From the NCBI GenBank assembly GCA_031772625.1, contig CM062819.1:822283503-822347502 (forward strand): DNA of 64,000 nucleotides. Direction: 5' to 3'. The DNA is from Pinus tabuliformis. Taxonomy: Eukaryota > Streptophyta > Pinopsida > Pinales > Pinaceae. The position numbers and the translations under genes were made by a program. Positions within the stretch are counted from its first letter, which is position 1. Each line of letters opens with the position of its first letter. This document shows positions 11,045-23,324 of this stretch, one piece after another. A model generated the notes under the pieces. That model saw only the letters and a program-made list of their open reading frames with translations. It was not told where the DNA came from and ran no database searches.

Positions 11045-13400
11045 GTAATGCTATTAACAGTTACAACGTTTCTTGTGAATATCTTAAATATAGCTATAAT
11101 ATGAAATCTTTCTGTTTGTGAGATGCATCATGTTGTTTAGGAAGGCACAACGTTCAAGATGCCATATTATTAAATAGATTGGCATCAAACTCAGATACAT
11201 TATGAAAAATATTGAAATATTGATTATTACTGTGTCCATATCCAACTTTAGTCATCATACTCCGATACATCATTTCTATGCAATGTTTTGGGCCTTGGCT
11301 TGCCTATTGTTTTCTTGTATTTTATTTTAGACCACTGACATTCTCAGTTTCTACCCATAACCTTTATTTCTTCTTTTTCTACATTGCTGTTATCGCTACT
11401 TTGTTACCTAACACGCTAAATTAAATAAATTTGGGAAAATAAAATCACTTTGCTGAGAGAATAAGCTTTGTTGGGGATGGGCCATGTTGCCTCAAAATCT
11501 AGCAGGTCTTGTGAGAAGGCTCACAAGACGAGAGCCAGACCAAGGGACAACACTTGAGGTGGAGGCCCACTGTGACCACAATACACCACCTCTTACTCCT
11601 TAGTAGACTTTCACCACAAGGAAGGCTCCCTGGTATTGTTCACATAATAGGTATTCTATGTCTATGGCTCAGAGGTAACAAAGGGATAAGCTCAAGAAGG
11701 GAACTCAAACTGATGACAAGGCTCAATCCAACAAAGACATGGAAAGGTGTGCACTTCAAGAAGCTTATCAAAGGCACTTATTACCTAGGGTTTGAATGAA
11801 TAATCAGGGATAATGGCTTGCCAAGGTGCATAAGACCAAGAAAATGCTTGTTAAGGATTGATATGATCAACAATGGTAACGAAAATTCTTCAAGAAGCCC
11901 TAAGTTGAAGCCTAGTGTTAGTTTAGGGTTTTCCTAGAGCAAAATTACCTTGGGGCTTGTGACATCACCCCTGAGGCAAAATTTACCATGGAAGGGGCTA
12001 GATTTTGATGCAATAAGGCTCAGTGCACGTATATGACTTGACAACAAGCCAACACACTTCTCCTAGTTGAATTCGATCCTATGCCCTAGCTTAATGGCTT
12101 TCCTTGAAGGGCTGAAAATGTAGAAGGGAGAGATAAAATAGGTTTGAAAGGTTTTCAATGATGCGTGATCACCTATGTGGATGCCAATGCTTGATCCTTA
12201 GGTGATGGACTCTAAGGGAAACCTACTTATGGAGATATCAAACCCTAGTATGGAGTAAGGGAAAGAAAAACCCTAACTATCACTTTATGAGGGGATAAAA
12301 TCATGAGGGAGCTTTCTTGAAGATCCTCAAGGGATGCCATACATTCTTTATTTAAAACATGCAATACTTTACCAAGATTCCATTAAAACATACTCAATTT
12401 AACAAGAGCATAGAAACCCTAGCAACAAACATTCCATGCATTAACGATTAAAAAGATAATCAACAATAACAATATTCACAAGATATCCATGAACAAGTCC
12501 TTTATTATCCCAAAGTGACGTCTCCACAACAAGAGCTGGTCTCCAAGAGCAAAGTTATTCACAATAGACCACATCTCCACAAGAATACAAATCACAACAA
12601 CTAGGCCAAAATCCTCTAGGGAGGTCAAAATAATCCACAAGTGATGATGAGAAACAAATGTGAGGCGATCTATATTTATATGAGGTCTACCTCAATTAAT
12701 TTTAGCCTAAGAAGCCCCTAAAACAAGTTTGACAAGCAATCCATGGGTGACAAGCCATAAATTCTCACACATGTGAGCCATAAGCCTCATAAATGTTGAC
12801 ATGATGCTCTTTGTGGGCTCCAAACGTCATGTCGTGGTAAGATGAAGGCTGGAAGTGTGTCTATTTGCCATGATCATTTGTCTTTTGAGGAGTGTACTTC
12901 AAATCTACTTCAAATCATCCCCAAGGGTCCTAAATACAACTGGGGTGTCACCATGTCATCTCCATGGGTCTCCAATGGTCAACACAAAGCCTCCTCTCTC
13001 CAACGTTAGGGCTCCATCAGGTGCAACAAGGCATCCCTAGTCATCTAATGAAGACCATCCTCATCTGGGTCTTGAATCATAGCCTACACATCAGGTAGTG
13101 TCAAGGCCAACTTGGGGGCATGCTGGGTCAAGTGGTGCAATCATCAAGAATCCTTTGTTCTGGGTCAAATAAGTTTAGTGTCTTGGGTTTTTGGGGTGCC
13201 CTCGGACATGTATCATCTGCTCAATTTATCATAATGCCTAACGCTCTGCTACAAGTGGGAAATTTTGCATTTGCTGAGTCATCAACCTCTCTAAAAGGCC
13301 TCGGTACCTATGGAGTGAGTGCCCTCAAGGCCTAGGCTGCTACAGACCACCTGACAAAACCAATTTAAACTCTAGTGAAAGCAACCATTCATCATAGAAT
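11045..13400. other. Non-coding region, no gene seen
   Basis: If the TPR exon is real, this begins as its downstream intron. The rest has moderate base composition, scattered stops in all frames and no recognisable domain or terminal repeat. The short open frames between 12855 and 13335 show no family resemblance. Confidence 0.45.
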
Positions 13401-14518
13401 TGTTAGTTCTTAGTAGCATTAGATAGGTGTTCTAGTCTCGATTTGTGTCTAAGAGACTAAGGAACATGAGATTTCCCCCAGAAAAGGTTTCGCTAGATAA
13501 GCTTGCGAAATGCTTTAATTAAATTAATTAGCCATCATTTAAATTTTTTCTAACTCTAATTGGTTAACTAATGAGAATTAATTAAGGAAGATCGAGAATG
13601 CTCTAGAGACTCACATGGATTGAGTTTAAGATGATCTTAGTCATCGCTAAGGATTTAATCATGGCCATTGAAGCTCCAACGAGAGATTATAAGAGCAAGT
13701 CGATGGAATGGAGAGAGACACAAGAGGGGAGCGAGTTCCTTGGTAGATTGAGCTATCTAGTTGCAGAGATTCAACAAGGAAGTGAGTGCGAGCCAGTGAA
13801 AGAGAGCATCAATGATTGAGGGAGCAACAGAGAGAATTCCAGAGGAGTTTCCCTGGAGTATTGCAGTGTTGGAGAGGCAGAAAGAGGGAGGCCGAAATTA
13901 TTTTGCAGAGAGGCCGAATAGCTAGTGCGAGCAATGATCCAAACCCAGTGCGAGTGTTGGAAAGGGAGTCGTTTCAGTTGCGGGAGGTCGAGAGATCACC
14001 CAAAATGTAGAGTGAGTCATCTCCAAAGGCAAAGGGAGGCTGGACAGCTCAATTGGAGTCGAATTGCAGGAAATACGAATTTCCCAGGCCAATAGTGCGA
14101 GTTCCAGGTAGGCCGTGTTGTTAGGGAGAGAGAACGAGCTGGCTAGAGGGAGGCCGAGTTTGTCTGTAGAGGGAGAATTTTTCTCCATATTATTTTTGCC
14201 AGATTATTTTTGGAGGATCGCTAGTTTGACATCTAGATTACTGTACTAAGATTTTTACTGTTGCATAATGATAAAATAAACCCTCTTTTGCTGCATTGGT
14301 TTTCCCTTAGGGGTTTTTCAGGGACTTTTCAGTCCAAAAATATTGGTGTCATTTTTATGTGTGTGCATCTATTTCTCAGTCCCTGATTTTACTTTCGCAA
14401 CATATTTTTTTTGTGAAGAATTGCAGTGTGATTTATTTGTTATTGGCTGTAAAATAAATAAACTGCTAACCAATTAGAAGAATAAACTCCAGTTACTGTA
14501 ATTTAAGGCATTTTCACA
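13401..14518 (+). repeat. 5' LTR of element X (1118 bp)
   Basis: It begins TGTTAGTTCT and ends TTTTCACA, directly before a perfect primer site at 14519. An inverted copy at 14728-15846 aligns with it, and the last 128 bases recur at 16792-16920. It is a diverged relative of the LTRs of A and C. The left flank is AGAAT (13396-13400). Confidence 0.8.
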
Positions 14519-14530
14519 TGGTATCAGAGC
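14519..14530 (+). other. Primer binding site of element X
   Basis: TGGTATCAGAGC is a perfect match to the complement of the 3' end of plant initiator tRNA-Met, and it touches the LTR end. Confidence 0.9.
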
Positions 14531-14727
14531 ATTGAAGATCGAATCTAAGGCTTAGAAGTGAGAGGAGAAAAATTTTGCAACTTGAGAGGGAGATCTAGGC
14601 ACAATTTCTCTAGATCTGTGCGGGCCAACCAGGGATGCGAATTGCAAAAGCAGTAGGGTTTGATTTCTAGTTCCAAGTGGAGGAAAGTTCAAATAACCAT
14701 AGTAGCAAAATTTGTAGGTAGTGAATT
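14531..14727 (+). other. Leader fragment of element X
   Basis: About 200 bases of leader follow the primer site and then stop abruptly at an LTR in the opposite orientation (14728). No gag is left on this strand. Confidence 0.55.
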
Positions 14728-15846
14728 TGTGAAAATTTAAAAGTCTAATTGCAACAACTGGAAATTTATTCTTCTAACTATAAATTAATTATGCAGTTTA
14801 TTTGCTATGGCAAATATCAAATAAATTACACTGCAATTTTTCACCATAAAAATGCTGCGGAAAATGAAATGCTAGAAATTGAGAAAATGCTAGCATACAC
14901 AAAAATGACAATTATTTTTGGACAATTGTCCCTAGAAAAAACCAATGTGGGAAAACCGTGCAATAGCCGAGGGTTTTTATTATTATGCAGCAGTAAAATT
15001 CTGAGTACAACTAGATGCCTAAACTGGCAATCCTCTACAACATAAACTTGCCACAAAATTAGTGAGACAAATATTGCCTCACTCGACACTGATCCTAGCT
15101 CCTAAACTGACTCAAAATGGGCTGCTCGAACCCCTGCGTCAGCTTCTGTGCTAATGCTATGCAGACCCTCTCATGCTGTGCCCGGAAGCTGCTCGAATCA
15201 AGTCTTCTTCCCAACTCAGCCTCTGAGAATGACTCGCTAGCTCCTCGGGAAATTCTCCCGGCCTCCAACAACTAAATCGACCCTCTGTCTAGCTAAATCG
15301 AACTCTACCTTTGAAGCTCTTGCGCAGGCCTTGTGTAGCCCCATTGAGGAAACTCGACTCTCCTGTAGCTGACTCTTTGGAACTAGAAAAATTCCTTTGG
15401 ACCCACATCTCTGCTCCTCACTGTCTCTGCATCCCCTCTCTAGATCAAACTTCTATCTGCTAAATCACTGCAACTGGGGAACTCGAACTTTGCGAGGGAA
15501 TTCACTCTCCAAGTGTATTCTCCATCAACCCCATCGAACTTCTCTTATAATCTCAAGTTGAGACTTCAATGACCACAATTAAATCTTAATCGATGGCTAA
15601 GATCGTCTCTAAGTCGATCCATGTGAGTTTCTAGTGAATTGTCACCTTTCTCAATTAATTCGTATTTATTAATCGATTTCCCTAAGTTAGACTTGGGTAT
15701 TTTTTAATTATTGATCAATCAATTTAATTGAGCTATCTCTATGTGGAATTTCCAGAAACGATTTCTGGGTTTTGGAGATCTCCTGTGTTTTAGCCTCTCC
15801 ACAAAGTTTGAGACTAGAACACGATCTGATGCTACAAAAACTAACA
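14728..15846 (-). repeat. LTR in inverted orientation (3' LTR of element Y)
   Basis: The reverse complement runs from TGTTAGTTTTTG to TTTTCACA over 1119 bases and aligns with the LTR at 13401-14518. It is followed on the right by a weak minus-strand polypurine segment and trailer sequence, so it acts as the 3' LTR of a minus-strand gag-only element. Confidence 0.78.
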
Positions 15847-16479
15847 CTTTCTATTAGCGAGAAAGGTGTACTAGTTTTCCACTGCGACAACACCTTGTCC
15901 CTACATCATCCTCCCATACACACTGCTGATGTTTGACAGCTGTAGCTGCCTGCCATTGTCCATCAATCATTGCGCTAACTATGGTTCATCTACTACTCGC
16001 TGTATCTGAACCATGCTGCATCTGTGCTACAACTGACACTACTTTGTACAACCTGTACCGCTGCCAACTCTGCATCTGCATTACAATCCAACTAACACTC
16101 TCTCTCACTGTTGTTGTTGCTTTGCAACTACTGCAATTGAGAAGTATCCAAAACACTGAATCAACTGTGATCACATGCTGCAACTGTCTCCTAAGTCTTT
16201 GACTACTACTAACCTCTGCACTGTCCACTAGGAAATTTGCATTGCTGTTGACTCTGCACTGTGCCTCTTGCACTGCTATCAACACTGCTTTGTGCTCCTC
16301 AACATTTGACTACAACTAGTCTGCAACTATCTATCTAGAACTGACTGCACCAATTGACATTGATCCTCTTGCTACTCAATACTATGGGCCCTTTTAGCAA
16401 GGGTAATGCTCCATGTGAGGAGTAAACTGCAACTGTTGCTCCTCTATGGACCTTACCCAACTTTGCGCAATTCTGGAGT
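15847..16479 (-). other. Trailer of element Y
   Basis: TGC/CTG-rich DNA lies between the gag stop and the LTR. It is similar in character and position to 219-777 in A and 57843-58413 in C. No gene is supported. Confidence 0.55.
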
Positions 16480-16790
16480 CTAGAACTTGATGTCTCCCCA
16501 CCTCTCTCCTGGAGGTATAGCTGCATACAAAGCGAATTGCTCCTCCAACCTGGAGGATAGTTGATCTATCTTTGCCGAAGCTGTTGCCTGCTCCTGCTTC
16601 TCTTTCTTGTCCTTCTTCCTTCGAGGACACTGAGTGCTGTAGTGGCCGAACTTACCACACCTGAAGCATTTGACCTTTGACAGGTCCTTCTTTTTCTCTC
16701 TTCCCTGCAAGCCTTGTCCCTGACTGGGACCTTTTGCCTTCCCTTTCGATTTTAGGGCCACATTTTCTTCCTCCTTCACACCCTTCGATC
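16480..16790 (-). pseudogene. gag: C-terminal gag fragment of element Y
   Basis: About 100 residues remain: a lysine-rich linker, an intact zinc knuckle (CFRCGKFGHYSTQC, CX2CX4HX4C) and the ending ERWGDIKF followed by stop. The stop right after this motif is shared with A and C, which supports a gag-only family. The capsid part is missing because the sequence switches at about 16790 to the end of a plus-strand LTR. Confidence 0.8.
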
Positions 16791-16791
16791 C

Positions 16792-16920
16792 TTTACTTCC
16801 GCAACATATTTTTTATTGTGAAGAATTGCAGTGTGATTTATTTGTTATTTGTCGTAAAAAAAATAAACTGCTAATTAGTTAGAAGAATAAACTCCAGGTG
16901 CTACAATTTAAGGAATTTTT
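16792..16920 (+). repeat. LTR 3'-end fragment (plus strand)
   Basis: This segment matches 14385-14518, the last part of the LTR at 13401. It is followed by AGAAC, close to the AGAAT that precedes 13401. That suggests it is the remaining outer end of the 3' LTR of element X. Confidence 0.65.
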
Positions 16921-16925
16921 AGAAC

Positions 16926-18115
16926 ACTAAGATCATATGAGCATCTAAGTGGACCAAACTTGGATGTTAAGAGCATATTAATACTTCAAACTTGGATCAC
17001 CTTCAGATATCTAACTAGACCAAGTCCCTTGAAAGTGTTCCCTACGCTGATAGAGGTGTCTATAGTCAACTTTATTAGGTGTTTCCATCCCCTATGGGGA
17101 CGTGTCATTTCCAAGGACAACCCCTCAATCAATAGGTGCTATTTTAAATGAGTGGCAATGGAGAGGGAAAATGCTTCGTGGCCAAGTGTTATGGTCCAAG
17201 GGATCAACTAATGGGAGTTCACATCCCGAGTGTATAGATGTAATGGAGGGAGCAATCGTAGAGGCATGAGTTACCCTGCTCGGCCTAGTTTTTCCACCCC
17301 TCTAGTGCACCTTTTACTTTTTTTTAATAATGCTTTTTATCTTGGGTGCATGGTTCAAGCGTTAGAGCATGCTCTTTATGATGCAACATTTAACTTTACC
17401 CCTTAAGATGAGATAGTTTATCAATCATCAGGGTTGGAACATGCAAGGGTTCCTTTTGATGAAATGGAGTATCAAGTGCTTAGGAATCAGGTGATGGCTA
17501 ATGAGGAGAGTAGAGCTCAAGCTAGGTTTTTGCCCATGTGCTAACTTATGTCCCAACCATCTTTTGCATTTTGATTTTCTTCCTTTTCTTTCATTGTGGC
17601 CATAATATGATTTTCCATTCTTTTAGTTGCATCAACTTCTAAGACAATGTTTCTTGGCCCTACTCAAGGATGTAGATAAGTGTGTGGCGAATCCCAATGA
17701 ACCATTGAAAATTTAGAACCGAAGAATGGAGATGGTATATAAGGGGTTTGTAGTGTGAGATGGAAAGTGTCAAGTATGGTGTAGGGGAACATGAAAATGC
17801 TATTTCAATCAGGGTTTTCCAAGTAGTGCCCCTTCTATAACCCTTAGGCATCAAGGGAGGTCCCACTGGAGTAGGAATAAAGATTGACTGCCCTGGTAAG
17901 GTAAGAGAACAAATTTATAGTCAAGATCGATCAATCTCCTAGATCACCTCTTTATCCATATTAAATGCCTAAAACAAACAAGTATAAGTACCCGATTGGA
18001 AAATGACCAAAGTACCTTTTGAATAACAACTCACCTTCATTCAAGGGGAAATGCCAGATGGTGAGAGGTATGTGGCTGATGAAAATGGCAGAGGCACATG
18101 GCATATCATGAGAAT
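16926..18115. other. Non-coding spacer
   Basis: No coding frame with family resemblance was found between the X/Y composite and the hAT element. Base composition is moderate and no terminal repeat or tandem array stands out. Confidence 0.45.
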
Positions 18116-19703
18116 GTAAATATCTAGGATACCGAAAATGCTGCTCCCATCTCCCAGAAATGTCGTTGTGTTTTTCAGATCTTGAAACAAGTACGAAACT
18201 TATTTGATATGGGCTTGATACGTTTCAGTGCCGTTTCACTATTTCAGAAACGACTAGTAAAAGATCTAAATGTTTCAACGAGGTTTTTTGAAAAATTGAT
18301 CTGTTTCTGGAAAAACTAGATACGTATCATGATTTCTAGAAACGGATTAGGAGAAAGTAGATACGTATCACGATTTATGGAAATGGATCACATGAAAATG
18401 ACTGTCGGGAACAGATTTTAGTGTTTTCGTTTCGGTTCTTTCGCTTTTAAAGTTTTTTGGCAGGTCCTTCTTAACCTATTTCTTTTTAACGATTCAACGT
18501 TATATCATTTTGAGCCTGCGCCATCGTTGCTTGAGTTAAGGGACTGCCCACCCTCACCACCGTTTGGAGTTGGAGGAGCCAACACTGAGTAACAAGTTGA
18601 CTTGGGAGTTGGGACTGTCTGTTGTCCAGTGTCTATCATCATGGTTCACCACTTGGAGTTGGAAATTCGAGAGGAGACCGACAAGAGCGGTAGAGCCTAG
18701 AGGTATTTAAACAAATATGTATTTCAAACTATTACCCTGCTAGATTCTTGATGAAACTAACCATGTGCATCATGAATTCTAATCCATGAGCCTTATTGTG
18801 ATGAAATGTTCTCCAATAGGCATTTAATGGATATATGCCTTATTGAGGGTCTGGCATAATTTGCTCTTCCACTCCCACTGTTATGTTAATCCCCGAATTT
18901 CTCAGTATTGCCACAGTTCATTGTTCTAGGGATTCCACCTAGTCAAGGCAACAAAATTGATCCCACTACTTAGTCAATAATTCTTCAAACCACAGTGACA
19001 AAATCATTAAGGTATCACAAGTTTGGACAAACTACAAAATTCAAAATTTGGAACGGAATATAAGAACTTTTGAAAAAATAATATGAAGTTGAAAACTTAG
19101 AATGTGTCAAAAAATTATTTAAAATTTAGATGTCACAAACAACTATTTAAAATATTATATGCAAAGTCACAAAACCATCATCTTTGTTTGTGAAATAACT
19201 CCCACAACCAATCTCAAGACAGATTTGAACAACAACAAAAGACAAAGTTAACAAAAGTGAAAATATTGACAAACAAGCATCACGATAATCTCATATAAGA
19301 AAACAATTTGCAAACTACAATGCAAAAAGTTATTAACAATCTATAAAGACCCATGGTTTTAGAAACCTACATCTAATGACATATTAGAATGCTTGTAATT
19401 GATCTAGCTTACTTGTCTCTATTATCTAAGAAAATGAAAGAGTGATAACTGGTAGGTTATTTAACTTTTGTTTTTATTAGTTGAGGCTTATAAATTTTCT
19501 AGAATTTAGGAGTTTCAAACTTTGGCATAAGAATATAAATAGGATGGATTGTTAGCTTATAGTTTGTAATGTGTTGAAGAGCAGTTGCTCATATAAGTTT
19601 GTTTAATACTTTCTTTAATGTGTTATGATTGTTCTTCTTCAAGGCTTCTTTTGAAATACATATTTGTCAATTTTATTTTGCAGTTTCCATTTACATCATC
19701 ATC

Positions 19704-22038
19704 ATGGCAACTACAAGTTCATCCATTGGTAATGAGGAAGAAGTAATTGAATCTGCTTCTATAGTTGATCCAAAGTCACCACTTTGGAAATATGTAACTG
19801 TTGTAGGGAAGATCCAGAGAGGGGGATCATTGGTATGGATTTGCAGTGAGTGTCAAAAGGAGTTTAAGGGATCATACACCCGGGTTAAAGCACATTTACT
19901 TGTGTTAAGAGGCAATGGGATTTGAATATGCACTGGCCCACCTAAAGAGAATGGGACAAAGGGAAAAGGTTTAAGCAAGGAAAAACTTGCAAAATATCAG
20001 AAAGAACAAGACGAGGCAGATGCTAAAGCAAATGAGCCAAATCCTGCCTCTCAATTCAAACCACCAACAAGGTTCAGAGCATCTTCTTCAAAGCTGCCAC
20101 TTTACTTTTATGGAATTGGTAACCCTAGTTCAAAGCGGTCTAATTTGGGACCGCTTGAAAAGATTTTTATTAATGATGCTCGAGAGAAGGCAATTGCAAC
20201 TATATGTTAATGCATTTATGCAATTAGCCTTCCCTTTAACCTTGTGCAATCTCTTTATTGGGAAAAGATGATCAAAACAGTGAATGAAGCCCCAAAAGGG
20301 TACAAGAGCCTTGGATATGAGAAGGTTCACACTACATTGTTGAGTGTTGAGAAGTTAGATTTGGAGGCTAAATTAAGCTCCATTTGTAATTCATGGCACA
20401 TTTTAGGGGTGTCCATCATTTTTGATGGATGGAAAGATCAAAGGAATAGGCCTTTGATTAATGTGATTGCTCAGAGCTCTAAGGGGGCAATGTTTTTCAA
20501 GGCAGTGAATTGTGAGGGGCAGTGGAAATATTCCCAATTCATTGTTGACATCTTGATTGAAGCAATTTAATTGGTGGGGCCAAAAAATGTTGTCCAAGTA
20601 ATTGCTGACAATGCAACGATGTGTAGAGAAGCAGGCCTAACTATTGAAAGCAAATATCAACACATCTTTTGGACCCCTTGTGTTGTACATTCATTGAACC
20701 TCATATTGAGCAAGATGGGGAAGCAAATTGAGTTGATTCGTGTTATTTTGAAGAGGCAAACGAAATTCAAGCCTTCATCACAAATCACCACATGTCCCAA
20801 GGCATCTACAAGTAATTTGTGAAGTTAGAGCTCCTTAAGGTACCTAAACTTTAAAGTTTATTTCATAAATTCTAATTTCTATGACTCTAAATTCAAATAT
20901 GTAAATTGGATTCTCAAATGTCATGATTCATGAATCATAATAGGTATTCAATCAATTATGATTTTTAATTTATTGAAACATTGGCACTTGCAGGTTGTCG
21001 AGACTCGTTTTTCTTTTCACATCATAGTGTTAACAAGGCTTATGCAGGTGAAAGAAGCATTACAATCAATGGTATGCAGTTCTCTTTGGAATCAATAGAG
21101 GCAATCCCAATCTGAAAGAGCACAAGCAGTGAAAAGGTTGGTTGTTGATGATGAATGGTGGGATAGGGTGGAGTACCTCTTGGCATTTACTAAGCCAATT
21201 GTGGATTTGCTCCGCATGTTTGACACAAATATGTCTAATTTGGGAGAGGTGTATGAGGGCATTGACTCCATGATAGAGAAGATAAGGGTGGTTATACATG
21301 CCAAGGAGAATGACCCAGATGAAGTCCTTTATAGAGAAGTAAAAGATATATTAACCAAGAGGTGGAACAAGATGACCACCTCATTGCACCTTTTGGCTTA
21401 TGCAGTGAATTTAAAATATTATTCTGCATAAGTTGCTAAGTGATCCAGAAAGAACCACACCAAACAAAGACCTAGAAGTCTCACAAGGATTTAAGAAGGC
21501 TTTTAGAAAGTTATTTGTAGATCTTGAATTTGGGATTCAGATTCGTTCAGAGTTTGTTCATTTTGTGGTATCAGAGGGTTTGAGTGCTGATATTAATTCT
21601 ATGCGGGACAAGACCAAATTAATTCCAATTGATTAGTGGAATTACTCTGGTCGGGAACTTCCACATATCCAAAAATTGGCCATCAAGATCTTGTCACAGG
21701 TTGCTAGTTCGTCTTCAGCAGAAGGGAACTAGAGTACATATGGCTCCATCCATTCAGTGAAGCGAAATAGATTGGGCTCCAAGAAAGCTGAGGAACTAGT
21801 GTATGTTCATTTGAACCTTTGCGTTCTGTCACACAAGAATGACGAATACAAATTTGGGCTGACCAAACTATGGGATGTGGAACCAGAGTTGCCCGACTTG
21901 GACATGACATCGAATGCCATGTCTCATATGACTTTGCTTGATGAGGAGGCACCAATAGTTGGATCTTCAAGTGGACATGGCAACAATGCTTCCACTCCTG
22001 GAGAGGACATGGATGAAGACATATTTGATGATATGTAA
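19704..22038 (+). pseudogene. hAT transposase (BED finger, DUF659, dimerisation domain), broken
   Basis: The frame starts at ATG 19704 after a possible 5' UTR acceptor (TTTTGCAG). A BED-type zinc-finger region comes first (WICSECQ and KAHLL, about residues 45-70). A DUF659/RNase H-like core follows (IIFDGWKDQRN near 20420; VVHSLNLIL near 20690). A C-terminal hAT dimerisation region lies near 21650-21850 (SVKRNRLGSKKAEELVYVH). In-frame stops lie at 19923, 20208, 20568 and 21730, plus a frameshift near 20760. A spliceosomal intron is still visible at 20840-20993 (AAG/GTACCT ... TTGCAG/GTTGTC). The enzyme would cut and paste the element in the nucleus; this copy cannot make it. Confidence 0.82.
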
Positions 22039-22413
22039 ATGTAATTTATCATTTATGATGATGTTTTAGATTTTTGAACAATGAACATTGAATACCATAA
22101 TATGCCATATGATAGTATCATAGTAGACTGCTAGTCATAGTTCATTTTGTACTTTGTACTATGTAGTGTGCATTATTAATTTTGGTGATGATGTTGTCAC
22201 GTTGATTGAATTTGGAAATAGAAACTGGGAAACTTGATGATATGTTGAATCATAAATGTTATAATAATACTAATGATGATGACAATGTTTATGCTGAATT
22301 GATGATGATGATTTGTTTATGTTGAATTTATGATGATGATTATGTATTTTTAGATATAGAATCAAGATTCTAAAAGATGAATGATAATATGAAATACTTA
22401 TTTTGCTATAATC

Positions 22414-22450
22414 TATATATATATATATACATATATATGTGTGTGTGTGC
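22414..22450. repeat. TA/TG microsatellite
   Basis: A TA run changes into a GT run inside the subterminal region of the hAT element. Confidence 0.85.
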
Positions 22451-23122
22451 GCTGTTTCCTTGCCGTATTGTATCCAGATTTTTTGAAAATTTGCGATATC
22501 CGTTTCAAACCTCGTATTCATATCCATTCCCGTATCCATTTCAGTGCAACTTAGGTGAATATCAGGGGCTGCTGGCTGTCAAATGTAGGAGATAATTTTT
22601 CTGCTATGGGGTTACCTACTTTGGTTGGTAATAAGACAAATTAGGAAGGACCTTGAAAAAGAAAACTCTGGGTATTTTAGTGATTAATCTGTCTGGTGAA
22701 ATTTGTTCAAAAAAAGGGATTTTACATTTTCTTTTTGGAAATTTCTGAATTGCTTTTGCTTGATAATGGTAAATATCAAATCTAAGTTGCAGGAAACGTT
22801 GGAGAAGGGTGCGTTTCTAGCTGGAAACGAAACGGAAACGAGGAAACTCGTACTGTACGGCCTGGAAACTTGTTTCCGACCGTACTGGCCCGTTTCTCGA
22901 GGAGGAAACATTCCTCTTCTAACTTGACTTTTTTTGTATTTTTTAAAATTTTTTCGCTTCTAATTTTTTATTGGGCGACTAAAATATCTTCTGGATGCTT
23001 CTAGATGCCTCTCAAGTTATAAAATGGAGGATTTTTTCAGTGGGGCACTCTAATGTTCAAGCCTCTGGCCCTAGTGTTGATATGTAGTTCATGGTAATGT
23101 TAAATTCTTAACTTAAATTTTT

Positions 23123-23324
23123 TAAAAGAATGTTCAATGAATTAATTCACATGGAGCAAACAGTTCAATGATAATACAAAGATATTTACAAGAATAGAAA
23201 CATCAGGTTTCTATGTAGAATATCGAACAAACAGTTTCATCTAAGAAACTACTAAAAGAATAAGAATAGAAACATCTAAAAGACTGAGCATTACTAAATA
23301 GAGATATAGAGATATATTCTAATA
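23123..23324 (-). repeat. 3' LTR of G (202 bp)
   Basis: On the plus strand it runs TAAAAGAATG to TTCTAATA. It pairs with 28836-29037 with two differences. In element orientation it starts TATTAGAA and ends TTCTTTTA, a short imperfect inverted repeat. Confidence 0.93.

Larger units (their letters stand above)
18124..22554 (+). mobile_element. hAT element with decayed transposase
   Basis: The right end reads TGCAACTTAG followed by GTGAATAT. The left end begins CTAGGATACC, preceded by GTAAATAT, so a candidate 8-bp duplication differs at one base. Subterminal DNA on both sides carries many GTTTC/GAAAC words. The length (4.4 kb) and central transposase fit an Ac-like element. The left terminal repeat is diverged, so the left boundary is less certain than the right one. 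Confidence 0.65.

Noticed and set aside
17330..17400. tRNA A-box-like phrase GGTTCAAGCGTTAGAGC
   Set aside because: No B-box at the right distance and no cloverleaf, so not reported as tRNA or SINE.
19629..19703. Upstream extension of the transposase frame
   Set aside because: It lacks an ATG and contains TTTTGCAG, which looks like a 5' UTR splice acceptor. ATG 19704 is preferred.
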